DNA of 42,664 nucleotides from positions 1 through 42,664 of the forward strand of contig JAFECT010000014.1 of the NCBI GenBank assembly GCA_018241995.1, read 5' to 3'. This DNA comes from Pseudomonadota bacterium. Lineage in GTDB: Bacteria; Pseudomonadota; Alphaproteobacteria; Caulobacterales; Caulobacteraceae. Below are positions 7,262 through 15,308 of this stretch, one piece after another. The stretch's first letter is position 1; each line of letters starts with the position of its first letter. Both the position numbers and the translations under genes were made by a program. The notes beneath the pieces were generated by a model. It was not told the origin of the DNA. It was given only the letters and a program-made list of their open reading frames with translations, and made no database searches.

Positions 7262-9788
7262 GACGTCGTCTTGCTCCCTGGAGCGCGAGGCCTCGCGCTC
7301 CATTGCTGGAATTGAGGGGCTGCTTCGCAGGCCCTCGGGGAAAGGCGATGAAGGCGATGAGGTAGAACAGGGCGCCCGCGTAGAGCACCCAGGAGAAACC
7401 GGCCTGGCGCGCGACCAGGTTGGCGAGCGGCGTGGCCACGACCGAGAAGGCGCCGTTCAGGGCCCATGCCCAGGGCAGGAAGCGGCCGTCGCCGACGCGG
7501 CTCAGGCCCATGGGGAAGGCCATGCCGAGCGCGATGGACACCGGCGCCGAGATGGCCAGCACCAGGGCGGCGCGGAGCGGCCAGGCCATGCCGAGGTTGG
7601 CCAGCAGCGCGGGCTCTCCGTCGCGGTACATGGCCACCGCCAGGCCGATCATGGTCAGGGCGGCCAGCGCCACGGCGACGCGCGGGAAGCGCATCAGCTT
7701 GCCCGCCAGCATCGAGCCGATGCCGGAGAAGACCAGCATGCCGGTCAGGACCAGGGAGAAGGCGCTGGTGCGGTCGTTCAGGAAGAAGGAAGCCTTCTCG
7801 ATCAGGAATATCTCCACGAACAGGAAGCCCAGGCCCAGGGCCGAGAAGTAGATGGCGGGGCCGAGCGTGCCGCCCTTGCCGCGCTCGGCCTTCAGGCGTC
7901 CGGGCGTCAGCAGTGGGACCAGCAGCACGATCAAGGCGACGATGATCGCCTGGGCCAGCACAGCCAGGTTCACCAGGGCGCCGATCTCGGCCTGGGGCAG
8001 GACCTCCAGCCGCTTGACCAGTATGTCGGGCTGGTTGAGGCGCAGGATGGCGTAGAAGAATGGGCGATCCAGTCGCACGGGCGCCAGGTTGAAGGCCTTG
8101 GCCGAGGCGGTGGGCTGGGCCTTCAGCACGGCCAAGGCTTCGTCGGCGATGGAGTCGTCCGGCCCCTGGGCGGTGATCTCGCCGGTGGCGAAGGAGACCG
8201 AGGGCAGGTCGTTGTAGAGGCCCTCGCGCGCGGCCTTCACGTCGATGCCGGGGTAGTAGGAGACGTCGAAGGAGCGGTCGTCGCAGAACTTCTTCAGCGC
8301 GGCGATCCGGTCGGCGTCGAAGGCCTTGGGCGACAGCAGGATGCGCACGCCCCAGGCGGAGCGATAGACCATCACGTGCTTGTCGGGCTCGGAGACGCCG
8401 GCGCGGATCAGGCCCTCGCGCGCGGTCGCCAGCATGCGCAGGGCATAGACCGGGAAGTCGCGGATCGAGACCGGAATGGAGACCATGCCGTCGGGCGCGA
8501 CCGTCTTCAGATAGCTGGCGATGGCTTCCGACGCGAAGGCCGGGCCGTTGGGCTCGGCGGAGTCCAGGAAGTCGGCCGAGATGTCGACGAGGTCGTACTG
8601 GCCCCTGCTCGCATCGCGCACCGCAGCGACCGGGCCGGTCGACAGCACCCGCACGCGGGGATCGAGCATCAGCTTCTGCGAGGGGCCCAGGCCATCGACC
8701 ACGGCGGAGCGGATGACGGGCTCGGGCTCCAGCGCATCGACATGAGCCGCGCCCAGCTTCAGCGCCTCGGCCACGCGGAAGCCGCCCGACACGCCGACCA
8801 GCAGCACGCGCGGGGCGGGTCTGAGGGCATAGGGGCCGGCGGCCAGGGCGCCCGGCGCATAGCCGACATCGAGCACGCCTGGGCGGGGGATCGAGGCGAT
8901 CCGCGTGCCGTCGCGATAGAGGCCGAGCGTCTTGGGCGGGCCGGGCAGGCCCATCATGTCGGCGTTGTTGGTGACGTCCGCGTCGGCCCGCTCGGTGAAG
9001 TCGTCGAGCAGCTGGTAGTGGCCGCGCGGGGAGCGGATCTCGGCCACCACTTTTGCATTCGGAGTGTGAAGCGGGGCGTAGATCGCCTTGAAATCGTTGA
9101 CCGTCGGCTGCTCGCGCTCGAACAGCACCCACTCGCCGGCGGCCAGGGCGATCAGGGCCAGGACCACGCCCGGCCAGCGCCTTGCCTTGGGCAGGAACAG
9201 GGCGGAGAGCGCCAGCGGGACCAGCAGCGCGGGGGCCAGGCGGAAGGGGTGCAGGACGAACATCAGCGCCAGCACCAGGGCTGCGCCGAAGCCTGCCCCG
9301 ATCAGGTCGTAGCCATAGACCCGCCCGATCTCGCGCGGATGCAGGATGAAGGTGAGCGAGATGTAGAGCCCGGCCAGGAAGAAGAACGGCGTGAGCGCCG
9401 CATAGTAGAGGCCGATGTTCGACACCTGGGCCAGCCAGGTGGCCGGGTTCTGCAGCTGCAGCGGATTGAACGGGTTGGTCGAGGTGAAGTGGAAGCCCGC
9501 CGCCGCCGCCGCCACGATCAGGCCCGGCAGCACCGCCTGCAGCCACGGCCCGGCCTTGCCCAGGCTTTGCCGGAACAGGGTCACGGCCACGCCTGAGAGC
9601 GCGAAGCCGGCCATGACGATGGAGATGACCCAGTAGCCGTACTCCGACCACTTCGCGACGGCGAAGTAGCGGGTGAGCGCAATCTCATAGCCCACCGCGC
9701 CGGCCGAGATCAGGAACAGCGGGATCAGCGTCGCGCGCACATAGGCGGGCGACGGCGCGGGCTCGGACGTTTCCAGGACAGCGCTCAT
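7251..9788 (-). CDS. Polytopic membrane protein with spermidine-synthase-like domain
   Basis: 845 residues. About eight hydrophobic helices occupy residues ~20-240, a soluble Rossmann-like domain sits in the middle (~250-570), and more helices follow (~590-830). The middle contains VLLVGVSGGFRVAEAL and VDALEPEP, matching the nucleotide-binding loop and acidic residue of spermidine synthase-type SAM-dependent enzymes. This architecture is seen in bacterial 'spermidine synthase-like' membrane proteins of unproven activity. The ATG overlaps the stop of the hydrolase gene as ATGA, and its own stop overlaps the PCMT-like gene, so three genes form one coupled operon. Polyamine synthesis itself is not established. 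Confidence 0.75.
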   Translation of the reverse strand: MSAVLETSEPAPSPAYVRATLIPLFLISAGAVGYEIALTRYFAVAKWSEYGYWVISIVMAGFALSGVAVTLFRQSLGKAGPWLQAVLPGLIVAAAAAGFHFTSTNPFNPLQLQNPATWLAQVSNIGLYYAALTPFFFLAGLYISLTFILHPREIGRVYGYDLIGAGFGAALVLALMFVLHPFRLAPALLVPLALSALFLPKARRWPGVVLALIALAAGEWVLFEREQPTVNDFKAIYAPLHTPNAKVVAEIRSPRGHYQLLDDFTERADADVTNNADMMGLPGPPKTLGLYRDGTRIASIPRPGVLDVGYAPGALAAGPYALRPAPRVLLVGVSGGFRVAEALKLGAAHVDALEPEPVIRSAVVDGLGPSQKLMLDPRVRVLSTGPVAAVRDASRGQYDLVDISADFLDSAEPNGPAFASEAIASYLKTVAPDGMVSIPVSIRDFPVYALRMLATAREGLIRAGVSEPDKHVMVYRSAWGVRILLSPKAFDADRIAALKKFCDDRSFDVSYYPGIDVKAAREGLYNDLPSVSFATGEITAQGPDDSIADEALAVLKAQPTASAKAFNLAPVRLDRPFFYAILRLNQPDILVKRLEVLPQAEIGALVNLAVLAQAIIVALIVLLVPLLTPGRLKAERGKGGTLGPAIYFSALGLGFLFVEIFLIEKASFFLNDRTSAFSLVLTGMLVFSGIGSMLAGKLMRFPRVAVALAALTMIGLAVAMYRDGEPALLANLGMAWPLRAALVLAISAPVSIALGMAFPMGLSRVGDGRFLPWAWALNGAFSVVATPLANLVARQAGFSWVLYAGALFYLIAFIAFPRGPAKQPLNSSNGARGLALQGARRRHDY

Positions 9789-10693
9789 GGCTTGACGCGC
9801 CGCTGCAAGAAGTCCGCCACCAGGGCGTCGAAGCGGTCGGGCTGATCGACGAACAGGGCGTGGCCGGCGTGCTCGAACACGGCGGTCTCGAAACCAGGCC
9901 GGTGGGCGGCGACATTGTCAGCCTGGGCCTTCCAGCGCGGGCGCACGATGTAGAGCACGGGCTTGTTGGTCGAGTAGAGCGCGTCGCGCCAATAGGTGCG
10001 GGGCGGGGAATAGGCGCGCAGGGCCTTGGCCGCGGCCTCCGGCGTATGCAGCGTCGCCTCGGTCAGCCGGTTCAGGTAGTCGGGGTTCTGGGCGGTGGCG
10101 AACAGGCCGGACACAAACCGCCGCATAGCTTCGCCGTGCGACGGAGGCGCGACGACCTTGCTCCTGTGGGCCGGGGCAGGGGCGACCTTCGGCGCCGGCT
10201 CCTCGCCCACGGAGTTGTCGACCAGCACCAGGGCCGAGACCTTGGCGTCGCCGCTGTCGGCCACATAGGCCAGGGTGTCCAGCACGCCCAGCGACCAGGC
10301 CACGATCACCACCGGCTTGCCGTCCAGATGCGCGATCAGTTCGCCGAGGTCCCGACCGCGGCGCGTGGCGTCATAGCCGAGGGCGGGGGCGTCGGACTCC
10401 CCCTGGCCGCGGGGATCGAAGGCGATGACGTGGCGGGTGGCCGAGAAGGCTTCGATCTGGCGGTCCCAGATCCAGGCGGGCATGGTCCAGCCGGGCACGA
10501 ACACCAGGGTCTGGGCGTCGGCCGGGCCTGCCTCCAGATAGTGCAGCTTCACCCCGTCGGAGGTGGTGAACCAGCGGCTCTGAGCGGCGGCGAAGGCGGG
10601 GGCGGAAGCGCACAGGCTCACGGCCGCGATCAGGATCGCGACGCAGGCTCCCCACGCCCGGCGCCAGACAAACGGTGCGGCCACGCCCCCCAT
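9785..10693 (-). CDS. Exported alpha/beta hydrolase
   Basis: 302 residues. A signal peptide spans ~12-36 (ending ALA-like APAFAAA). The core shows the alpha/beta hydrolase order: VFVPGWTM near the oxyanion region, FDPRGQGESDAP, the nucleophile elbow AWSLG with Ser134, and a late HAGHALFVDQP supplying the catalytic His. The nucleophile elbow has Trp-Ser-Leu-Gly rather than the commonest GxSxG, as in some esterases. It is the first gene of a three-gene operon with ATGA overlap to the next. Substrate unknown; lipid or ester hydrolysis in the periplasm is plausible. Confidence 0.8.
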   Translation of the reverse strand: MGGVAAPFVWRRAWGACVAILIAAVSLCASAPAFAAAQSRWFTTSDGVKLHYLEAGPADAQTLVFVPGWTMPAWIWDRQIEAFSATRHVIAFDPRGQGESDAPALGYDATRRGRDLGELIAHLDGKPVVIVAWSLGVLDTLAYVADSGDAKVSALVLVDNSVGEEPAPKVAPAPAHRSKVVAPPSHGEAMRRFVSGLFATAQNPDYLNRLTEATLHTPEAAAKALRAYSPPRTYWRDALYSTNKPVLYIVRPRWKAQADNVAAHRPGFETAVFEHAGHALFVDQPDRFDALVADFLQRRVKP

Positions 10694-10759
10694 CCCCGCA
10701 TTAGGACGTCACTCCAACGCGGAAGTCGCCGGAATTCTCCCGGCGCGCGCTCAGGAAGC

Positions 10760-10770
10760 GAACGACGTTC
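10760..10770. promoter_or_regulatory. Palindrome GAACGACGTTC upstream of hydrolase operon
   Basis: Second copy of the dyad described at 11464, lying about 67 bases upstream of the minus-strand ATG at 10693, in the 122-base gap after the response regulator. The surrounding 14 bases are identical to the other copy. Confidence 0.35.
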
Positions 10771-10815
10771 TTCCGCTGTGGCGCTGAGGCCTCAGGGGTA
10801 AGGACGCAGGGGGTC

Positions 10816-11232
10816 TCAGTCGGCGGCGTCGGCCTGGGGCTCGGCGCCCTGGGACACCAGCTTTTCGATGGCGGCGGCCAGGTCGCTCATCTCGAACGGC
10901 TTGGGCAGGGTCAGGTGGGCGCCGAAGGCCTTGGCGGTGGACAGGAAGGCGCTGGCGCCCCGCTGGCCGCCGCCGGAGATGGCGATCACCGGCAGGTCAG
11001 GCCAGCGCTTGCGCACCTCCATGATGGTCTCCAGCCCTTCCTTCTCGGGCATCAGGATGTCGACCACGGTCACGTCGAAGCTGCGGCGCTCCAACTGGGC
11101 GAGGGCCTCGTGGCCGTTGCCGGCGAGGGAGACCGCCATGCCGGCCTGGCTGAGCCCGTGGCGCGCCATCTCGCGCAGCGGCTCGTCGTCGTCCACGAAC
11201 AGCACGCGCATGCGTTCCTGCGTCGTCGCCAT
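10816..11232 (-). CDS. Single-domain response regulator (receiver only)
   Basis: 138 residues. The receiver fold is complete: acidic triad D14-D15-D16 in LFVDDDEP, phospho-acceptor D58 in VVDILMP, a switch Ser86 in IAISGG, and the conserved Lys111 in LPKPF. There is no output domain, as in the many CheY/DivK-like regulators of Caulobacterales that act by protein contact. The start at 11232 (MATTQ) was chosen over a much longer frame because the domain begins there; ATG 11211 with a closer AGGA is an alternative. No histidine kinase gene lies nearby, so the partner is unknown. Confidence 0.88.
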   Translation of the reverse strand: MATTQERMRVLFVDDDEPLREMARHGLSQAGMAVSLAGNGHEALAQLERRSFDVTVVDILMPEKEGLETIMEVRKRWPDLPVIAISGGGQRGASAFLSTAKAFGAHLTLPKPFEMSDLAAAIEKLVSQGAEPQADAAD

Positions 11233-11335
11233 AGCTTCAGCCCCACACGCTTTACTCTGCCAACAGGCACGCGAGCCGATGACCCCCATCAACCGGAACT
11301 CGCGTATTCGCCTTCGGTAAACGCGTTCATCGAAG

Positions 11336-11413
11336 GGTGTCAATCGCCTGACAGGCGTATTCCGAACGGACACATTCACCGGGCGGCAAACATGGCGCCT
11401 GAGGTGTCAATCG
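11336..11413. repeat. Pair of direct repeats in an intergenic region
   Basis: GGTGTCAATCG occurs at 11336-11346 and again at 11403-11413 in the 280-base gap between the divergent response regulator and methyltransferase genes. The first copy runs into the small dyad GCCTGACAGGC. The rest of the gap shows no gene. A regulator-binding role is possible but not shown. Confidence 0.4.
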
Positions 11414-11463
11414 TGGCGCCGGCCCACCCGTCCGTCGCAAATTTCGGCCCGACGCTGGCGCGC

Positions 11464-11474
11464 GAACGACGTTC
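11464..11474. promoter_or_regulatory. Palindrome GAACGACGTTC upstream of methyltransferase gene
   Basis: A perfect 11-base dyad about 40 bases before the ATG at 11513. The 14-base string GCGAACGACGTTCT that contains it also occurs at 10758-10771, ahead of the hydrolase operon that starts at 10693. Shared position ahead of two methyltransferase-containing units suggests an operator, but two copies are weak evidence. Confidence 0.35.
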
Positions 11475-11512
11475 TGCTAGGTCTCTTACCATCCTGATCG
11501 GAGGGGTTCCTC

Positions 11513-12250
11513 ATGCGTAAGCTCGCACTCGTCTGCGCCACCGCGTTCGTCTTCACCTCGGCCGCCGCCATCGCCGCCTCGGCCAAGCTGCCGGCCTATG
11601 TCTCGGCCGCCCTGGCCGACAAGGCCCGTCCCGAAGCGGACGTGAAACTGGACGAGGCGCGCAAGCCGGGCGAGCTGATCGTCTGGGCCGGGATCAAACC
11701 GGGCCAGAAGGTCGCCGACTTCCTGCCGGGCGGCGGCTATTTCACCCACCTGTTCGCCGACGTGGTGGGCGACAAGGGCCACGTCTTCGCCGTGCCGCTG
11801 TCGGAGAAGGGCGCCGAGCGCGTGAAGCCGGTGCTGGAGGCTCACAAGAACGTCTCGACCGTGGTCGCGCCCCAGGGCGGCTTCCCGTTGCCGGAAAAGG
11901 TCGACGTGGTCTGGACCTCGCTGAACTACCACGACGTCCACAACCTGAAACTCGGCGACGACGGCATGGTCAAGTTCGACAAGGCCGTGTTCGACGCCCT
12001 GAAGCCCGGCGGCGAGTTCATCGTCATCGACCACGCCGCGGCGCCGGGCTCCGGCGTGCGCGACACCAACACCCTGCACCGCATCGACCCGGCGGTGGTG
12101 AAGCAGGAAGTCGAGGCCGCGGGCTTCAAGCTGGAAAGCGAAAGCAAGCTGCTCGCCAACGCCGAGGACGACCATACCAAGGGCGTCACCGACACCTCGA
12201 TCCGCCGTCACACGGATCAGTTCGTGTTCAAGTTCAGGAAGCCGAAGTAG
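11513..12250 (+). CDS. Exported class I SAM-dependent methyltransferase (COG4798 type)
   Basis: 245 residues, good Shine-Dalgarno (GGAGGGG) before the ATG. A signal peptide covers ~1-22. The SAM-binding loop is VADFLPGGGYFT at about residue 68, followed by LSEKGAERVKP, WTSLNYHDVHN and LKPGGEFIVIDH, matching the group of predicted methyltransferases in COG4798. The glycine-rich loop is PGGGY rather than GxGxG, as is usual in that group. Substrate is not known. It converges on the AT-rich island with eight bases between stops. Confidence 0.8.
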   Translation: MRKLALVCATAFVFTSAAAIAASAKLPAYVSAALADKARPEADVKLDEARKPGELIVWAGIKPGQKVADFLPGGGYFTHLFADVVGDKGHVFAVPLSEKGAERVKPVLEAHKNVSTVVAPQGGFPLPEKVDVVWTSLNYHDVHNLKLGDDGMVKFDKAVFDALKPGGEFIVIDHAAAPGSGVRDTNTLHRIDPAVVKQEVEAAGFKLESESKLLANAEDDHTKGVTDTSIRRHTDQFVFKFRKPK

Positions 12251-12258
12251 GGTTACGC

Positions 12259-14031
12259 TTAAGCCGTAGCAGCAGTATTGGCTGCGGCGAGGGCGGGGAA
12301 GTGAGTTTGAAAAAGCTTCTCCGCCAACCTCGCGTACTGGCTTGAGTGATAAGCTTTGAAATCAAAATTATCGATACCTTTCAGCGATGATTTTAGATAG
12401 TCGAATTCTATCTCCCCGCCAGCTTGAACGATATGTCGAATGGTGATGAGGAAACTATTGATATATGTAACAACGATCATTCGGTCTTTCTCGTGGCGAT
12501 CTGTGGTCCATCTGTTTGGAGCGATGTTGGCTTTTACAGCGTTCAAAAATATATTGATCTTCGACGCTGAGAACTGAAGGTAATCATCGAGCGCCTCTTG
12601 TGCCTTTCCGGAAGAAATGTCGGCCTTTTCCGGGTGCGAGAAAATGCTGAACAGCGAGTCGGTGCCCCCCAATTTAAGCAGTGGGCCTAGGCCGAAGCTA
12701 ACAATAGAGCTAGTTTTTAGTTTTCCTTTATCAAAGAAATAATTCTCTACATGCCCGCTTAAGGGGCCTGAGGATGCCAGCCGCTGTATGACCTGGCGCC
12801 CAATCGCAGTTGGGCTATAGGGTTCCAAGACAACTTCAATTGCCTGACGCAGCGCGGTAGGGGCGTTTGTTTGGTTGGAATTTATGGATAGGAATAGTTT
12901 TGCTTCAAAGCGTTCTTGGTCGCTCTGATTGACGTCTTCCGGGTAGATAATGCCGGTGACAAGAAGATTTTGATCGCGTCGAAGTTTAGCTATTTCCGGA
13001 TCATCATCGCGAGTTTCATAATATGAGTAAAGCCTATGTTGACCGTCGATCATTCCGATTGAGTTCGGCCTGGATGGCAATCTGATTTTTACAGGAGACG
13101 TTTCAACGAGCGTCGCGATATCCACGGTCGTTCCGTCCGCCTTTTCCGGATGAACATCCGAGGGGAGCGTGGCGATAAGATTGTTCACAAAGACCTGATG
13201 ATCGGTCTTTAGTTTTTTTCTGATCGCCTCAATTTTTGGCCCAGACACCATGCGTTGATAGGCCTGGAAGGAGCCTCGCCAGCCGTCGCGACGAAGTACG
13301 TAAGCCCTGGAGAGCAGCGAGGCTGCATCAACGTAAAATGATACGATTTTGAAGCCAGGCGGGAACCCCGATGATGACTCTGGAAGGATTGATCCTTCGA
13401 GGACGTGCGATTCCGTTTTCTTAAGAAAAACTCCTTTGTTCGCGACCTCAAGGGGCTCAATCATTAAAAATGACAGCAGCTCTGCGCGACACGAAAGCTT
13501 TAATATGGATGCCAGCTTCTCAAAATATTTCAACTCCGGGAAATCTAGATATACCGGTTCAGCTACAATTTGCTTGATATTTTGATCGTAATTGTTCAGT
13601 GAACAATATATAATTCGAATTATATATTTATCTGTGTGAAATGCTTTGCCGAGACGTCCATCGAAATCGATGAATTTTTCACGGAGATATTTTAAAAAAT
13701 CCTTCGGCTCGGCAAGTATTTTTGAAAATAATATCTTCTTGTTTTTTAGATGTGATGGAACGTCTGACGACTGCGAAGTGGTGTACTCCACCAAGAGTAT
13801 GACGTTTTCAGAAACAAAAGCGTCGTCAAATTCTCCGGCCTGGGCGCCCCATTTGATTTCTTGGTTTGCGACTTCCGGGGCGCGATCAAAGCCTGCGTTT
13901 CGAAACACGCTCCTTACGGTGCGGATATGGTCGTTCTTGACCTTTGCGAGCCGTCGTTTTTCAGCGCGCTGCTTCAATTCATCAGGTGTGAATTTCTTTT
14001 TCGGCTGCTTCTTTTTTGGCTTCTGCGCCAT
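12259..14031 (-). CDS. DGQHR-domain protein with nuclease-like N-terminal domain
   Basis: 590 residues, ATG at 14031 after GAGGCGGGG. A very basic start (~1-30) leads into a region that resembles a PD-(D/E)XK nuclease core: D69/D70, a beta strand, then E82-Y-T where active enzymes have E-x-K. A middle helical region follows, then the DGQHR motif at 329-333 and LFLSINSNQT at ~379-388, the two signatures of DGQHR/DndB-type proteins (TIGR03187-like). DndB regulates phosphorothioate modification, and DGQHR proteins recur in DNA modification clusters; the biochemical role is unsettled. The gene is AT-rich, unlike its neighbours, and follows a DNA methyltransferase gene by 24 bases, so the pair is probably one operon acquired by transfer. 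Confidence 0.82.
   Translation of the reverse strand: MAQKPKKKQPKKKFTPDELKQRAEKRRLAKVKNDHIRTVRSVFRNAGFDRAPEVANQEIKWGAQAGEFDDAFVSENVILLVEYTTSQSSDVPSHLKNKKILFSKILAEPKDFLKYLREKFIDFDGRLGKAFHTDKYIIRIIYCSLNNYDQNIKQIVAEPVYLDFPELKYFEKLASILKLSCRAELLSFLMIEPLEVANKGVFLKKTESHVLEGSILPESSSGFPPGFKIVSFYVDAASLLSRAYVLRRDGWRGSFQAYQRMVSGPKIEAIRKKLKTDHQVFVNNLIATLPSDVHPEKADGTTVDIATLVETSPVKIRLPSRPNSIGMIDGQHRLYSYYETRDDDPEIAKLRRDQNLLVTGIIYPEDVNQSDQERFEAKLFLSINSNQTNAPTALRQAIEVVLEPYSPTAIGRQVIQRLASSGPLSGHVENYFFDKGKLKTSSIVSFGLGPLLKLGGTDSLFSIFSHPEKADISSGKAQEALDDYLQFSASKINIFLNAVKANIAPNRWTTDRHEKDRMIVVTYINSFLITIRHIVQAGGEIEFDYLKSSLKGIDNFDFKAYHSSQYARLAEKLFQTHFPALAAANTAATA
13605..13628. repeat. 24-base perfect palindrome inside the DGQHR gene
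   Basis: A self-complementary AT-rich sequence centred on TTCGAA. It falls in the coding sequence, where it encodes part of KYIIRIIYCS. It may result from Ile/Tyr codon choice in AT-rich DNA, but its length without a mismatch is notable. Confidence 0.6.
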
Positions 14032-14055
14032 CCCCGCCTCGATAGATATGGGCGC

Positions 14056-15006
14056 CTATTCGGCGGCCGTCTGCCATTCGACTGGAACTGTGGCGACCTT
14101 TTCGCCAGCTTGCGGGCGACGCACGGGCTGCCCCAGGGGGCGGAGCGTTAGATCGCCAGCAAGAAAGCGTTGAAGGCGCGACTCGGCGATCTGGATGTAC
14201 TCATCGCTCTGATCGATGCCTACGCCCGTCCGATTGTGCCGTGCCGCGGCAATTACAGTTGTTCCCGCGCCGACGAATGGATCAAGTACCGTATCGCCTG
14301 CCGCCGTCAAAGCGAGTACGCAACGCTCTACTAATTCACTGGGGAATTGGCATGGATGAATGGTATACTCGGCGTGCTGCTTCTTTACGTTTGGTATTTC
14401 CCAGATCGGGTCCGTCAGCATTGCTTCATCTGCGTTGAAGGTCCAAAAATCTGTCGGATTTTTCCCCGCTGGATTACCGCTAGGTTGGCCGGCCTTTTCG
14501 CCTTTGTTTTTGGAATGCCGTTTACCAGGGTAGAGTTGTGGAACACGAACAGGGTCTAAATTGAAGAAATAAGAATCGGCCTTGGAAAACCACAGTAGTG
14601 TCTCATATCTTCCTGAAAATCGTTTACTGGCATGTAATCCAAAGTTGAAATGCCAGACGATCCTGTTCCTAAGCTTAAATCCAAGCTCGGTTATCATGTT
14701 GTACATAAAATAATCTAGAGGAAATACCTCGCCATTGCGTACGTAATTTCCAACTTGCCAGCAGAGATGTCCATCGGAGCTGACCTTGTTGGCCGATGCG
14801 CTAACTATAGGCTTCAGCCATGCCAAATACTCTTCAAGAGAGCGGCGTACTGGCTCGTATGGCTTCCCGATGTTGTAGGGCGGGGATGTTATCACCAAGC
14901 GGCAGGTGCCATCTTCGACGTCAGCTAGTCGCACAGCCGCATCACCATGCAATAGCCGGTGCGGGCTGATATCTGGACCGCGGAGTTCTTTGGTCGGCTC
15001 ACCCAA
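14056..15006 (-). CDS. Beta-class DNA methyltransferase (N6-adenine or N4-cytosine)
   Basis: 316 residues. Catalytic motif IV TSPPYN lies at 40-45 and the SAM-binding motif I DPFVGAGTT at 242-250, with HPCQFPSELVERCV just before it; this order (IV before I) defines beta-class amino-methyltransferases. Between them lies a target-recognition region with WHFNFGLHASKRF and PTDFW. The reading frame opens with TTG at 15006 (CTG codons lie just upstream; an in-frame TGA precedes); no ATG fits, and the Shine-Dalgarno AGGGA is rather distant. Codon use is AT-rich for most of the gene but the last ~30 residues are GC-rich. No cognate restriction gene is recognisable apart from the DGQHR partner downstream. 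Target sequence unknown. Confidence 0.88.
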   Translation of the reverse strand: MGEPTKELRGPDISPHRLLHGDAAVRLADVEDGTCRLVITSPPYNIGKPYEPVRRSLEEYLAWLKPIVSASANKVSSDGHLCWQVGNYVRNGEVFPLDYFMYNMITELGFKLRNRIVWHFNFGLHASKRFSGRYETLLWFSKADSYFFNLDPVRVPQLYPGKRHSKNKGEKAGQPSGNPAGKNPTDFWTFNADEAMLTDPIWEIPNVKKQHAEYTIHPCQFPSELVERCVLALTAAGDTVLDPFVGAGTTVIAAARHNRTGVGIDQSDEYIQIAESRLQRFLAGDLTLRPLGQPVRRPQAGEKVATVPVEWQTAAE

Positions 15007-15160
15007 CAGCAGGATCCCTAGAAAGATTCGCTTTATGGTAGCAGCGAGGCTCGCTCAATGCGAGGCATACGCGACTTCCTACCAATATGCTTTGCGAGTA
15101 AAGAGCAGGCCGCTCATGTGACCGCGTCGACGTTTGATGTCAGGCGGCAACAACGAATGA

Positions 15161-15235
15161 TGGTGGACGCGGTAGGGATTGAACCTACGACCCCACCCGT
15201 GTGAAGGGTGTGCTCTCCCGCTGAGCTACGCGTCC
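15161..15235 (-). tRNA. tRNA-Val (anticodon CAC)
   Basis: On the minus strand a 75-base cloverleaf with encoded CCA: acceptor GGACGCG/CGCGTCC, D arm GCTC/GAGC, anticodon stem CACCC/GGGTG with loop TTCACAC giving anticodon CAC (reads GUG), variable loop GGGTC, T stem GTAGG/CCTAC with loop TTCAATC. Every stem pairs. Its 3' end faces the AT-rich island, the usual orientation for islands inserted at tRNA genes, though no integrase or flanking repeat was found. Confidence 0.95.
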
Positions 15236-15308
15236 ATCTCGGGGAAGCGGGGACATAGCTCGCGTCCCCTGGCCTTGCAAGCGCCGTCTTCGGGTCTGCG
15301 GCGCTGCT

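Noticed and set aside
7245..9596. Long plus-strand frame opposite the spermidine-synthase-like gene
   Set aside because: Composition (Gln/Gly/Asp/His-rich) is the mirror of the real gene's codons, with no domain or start signal.
12230..12300. Possible att repeat of the tRNA-Val end at the far edge of the island
   Set aside because: Only GTAGGG and a few more bases are shared with the tRNA; this is too short to call an attachment site.
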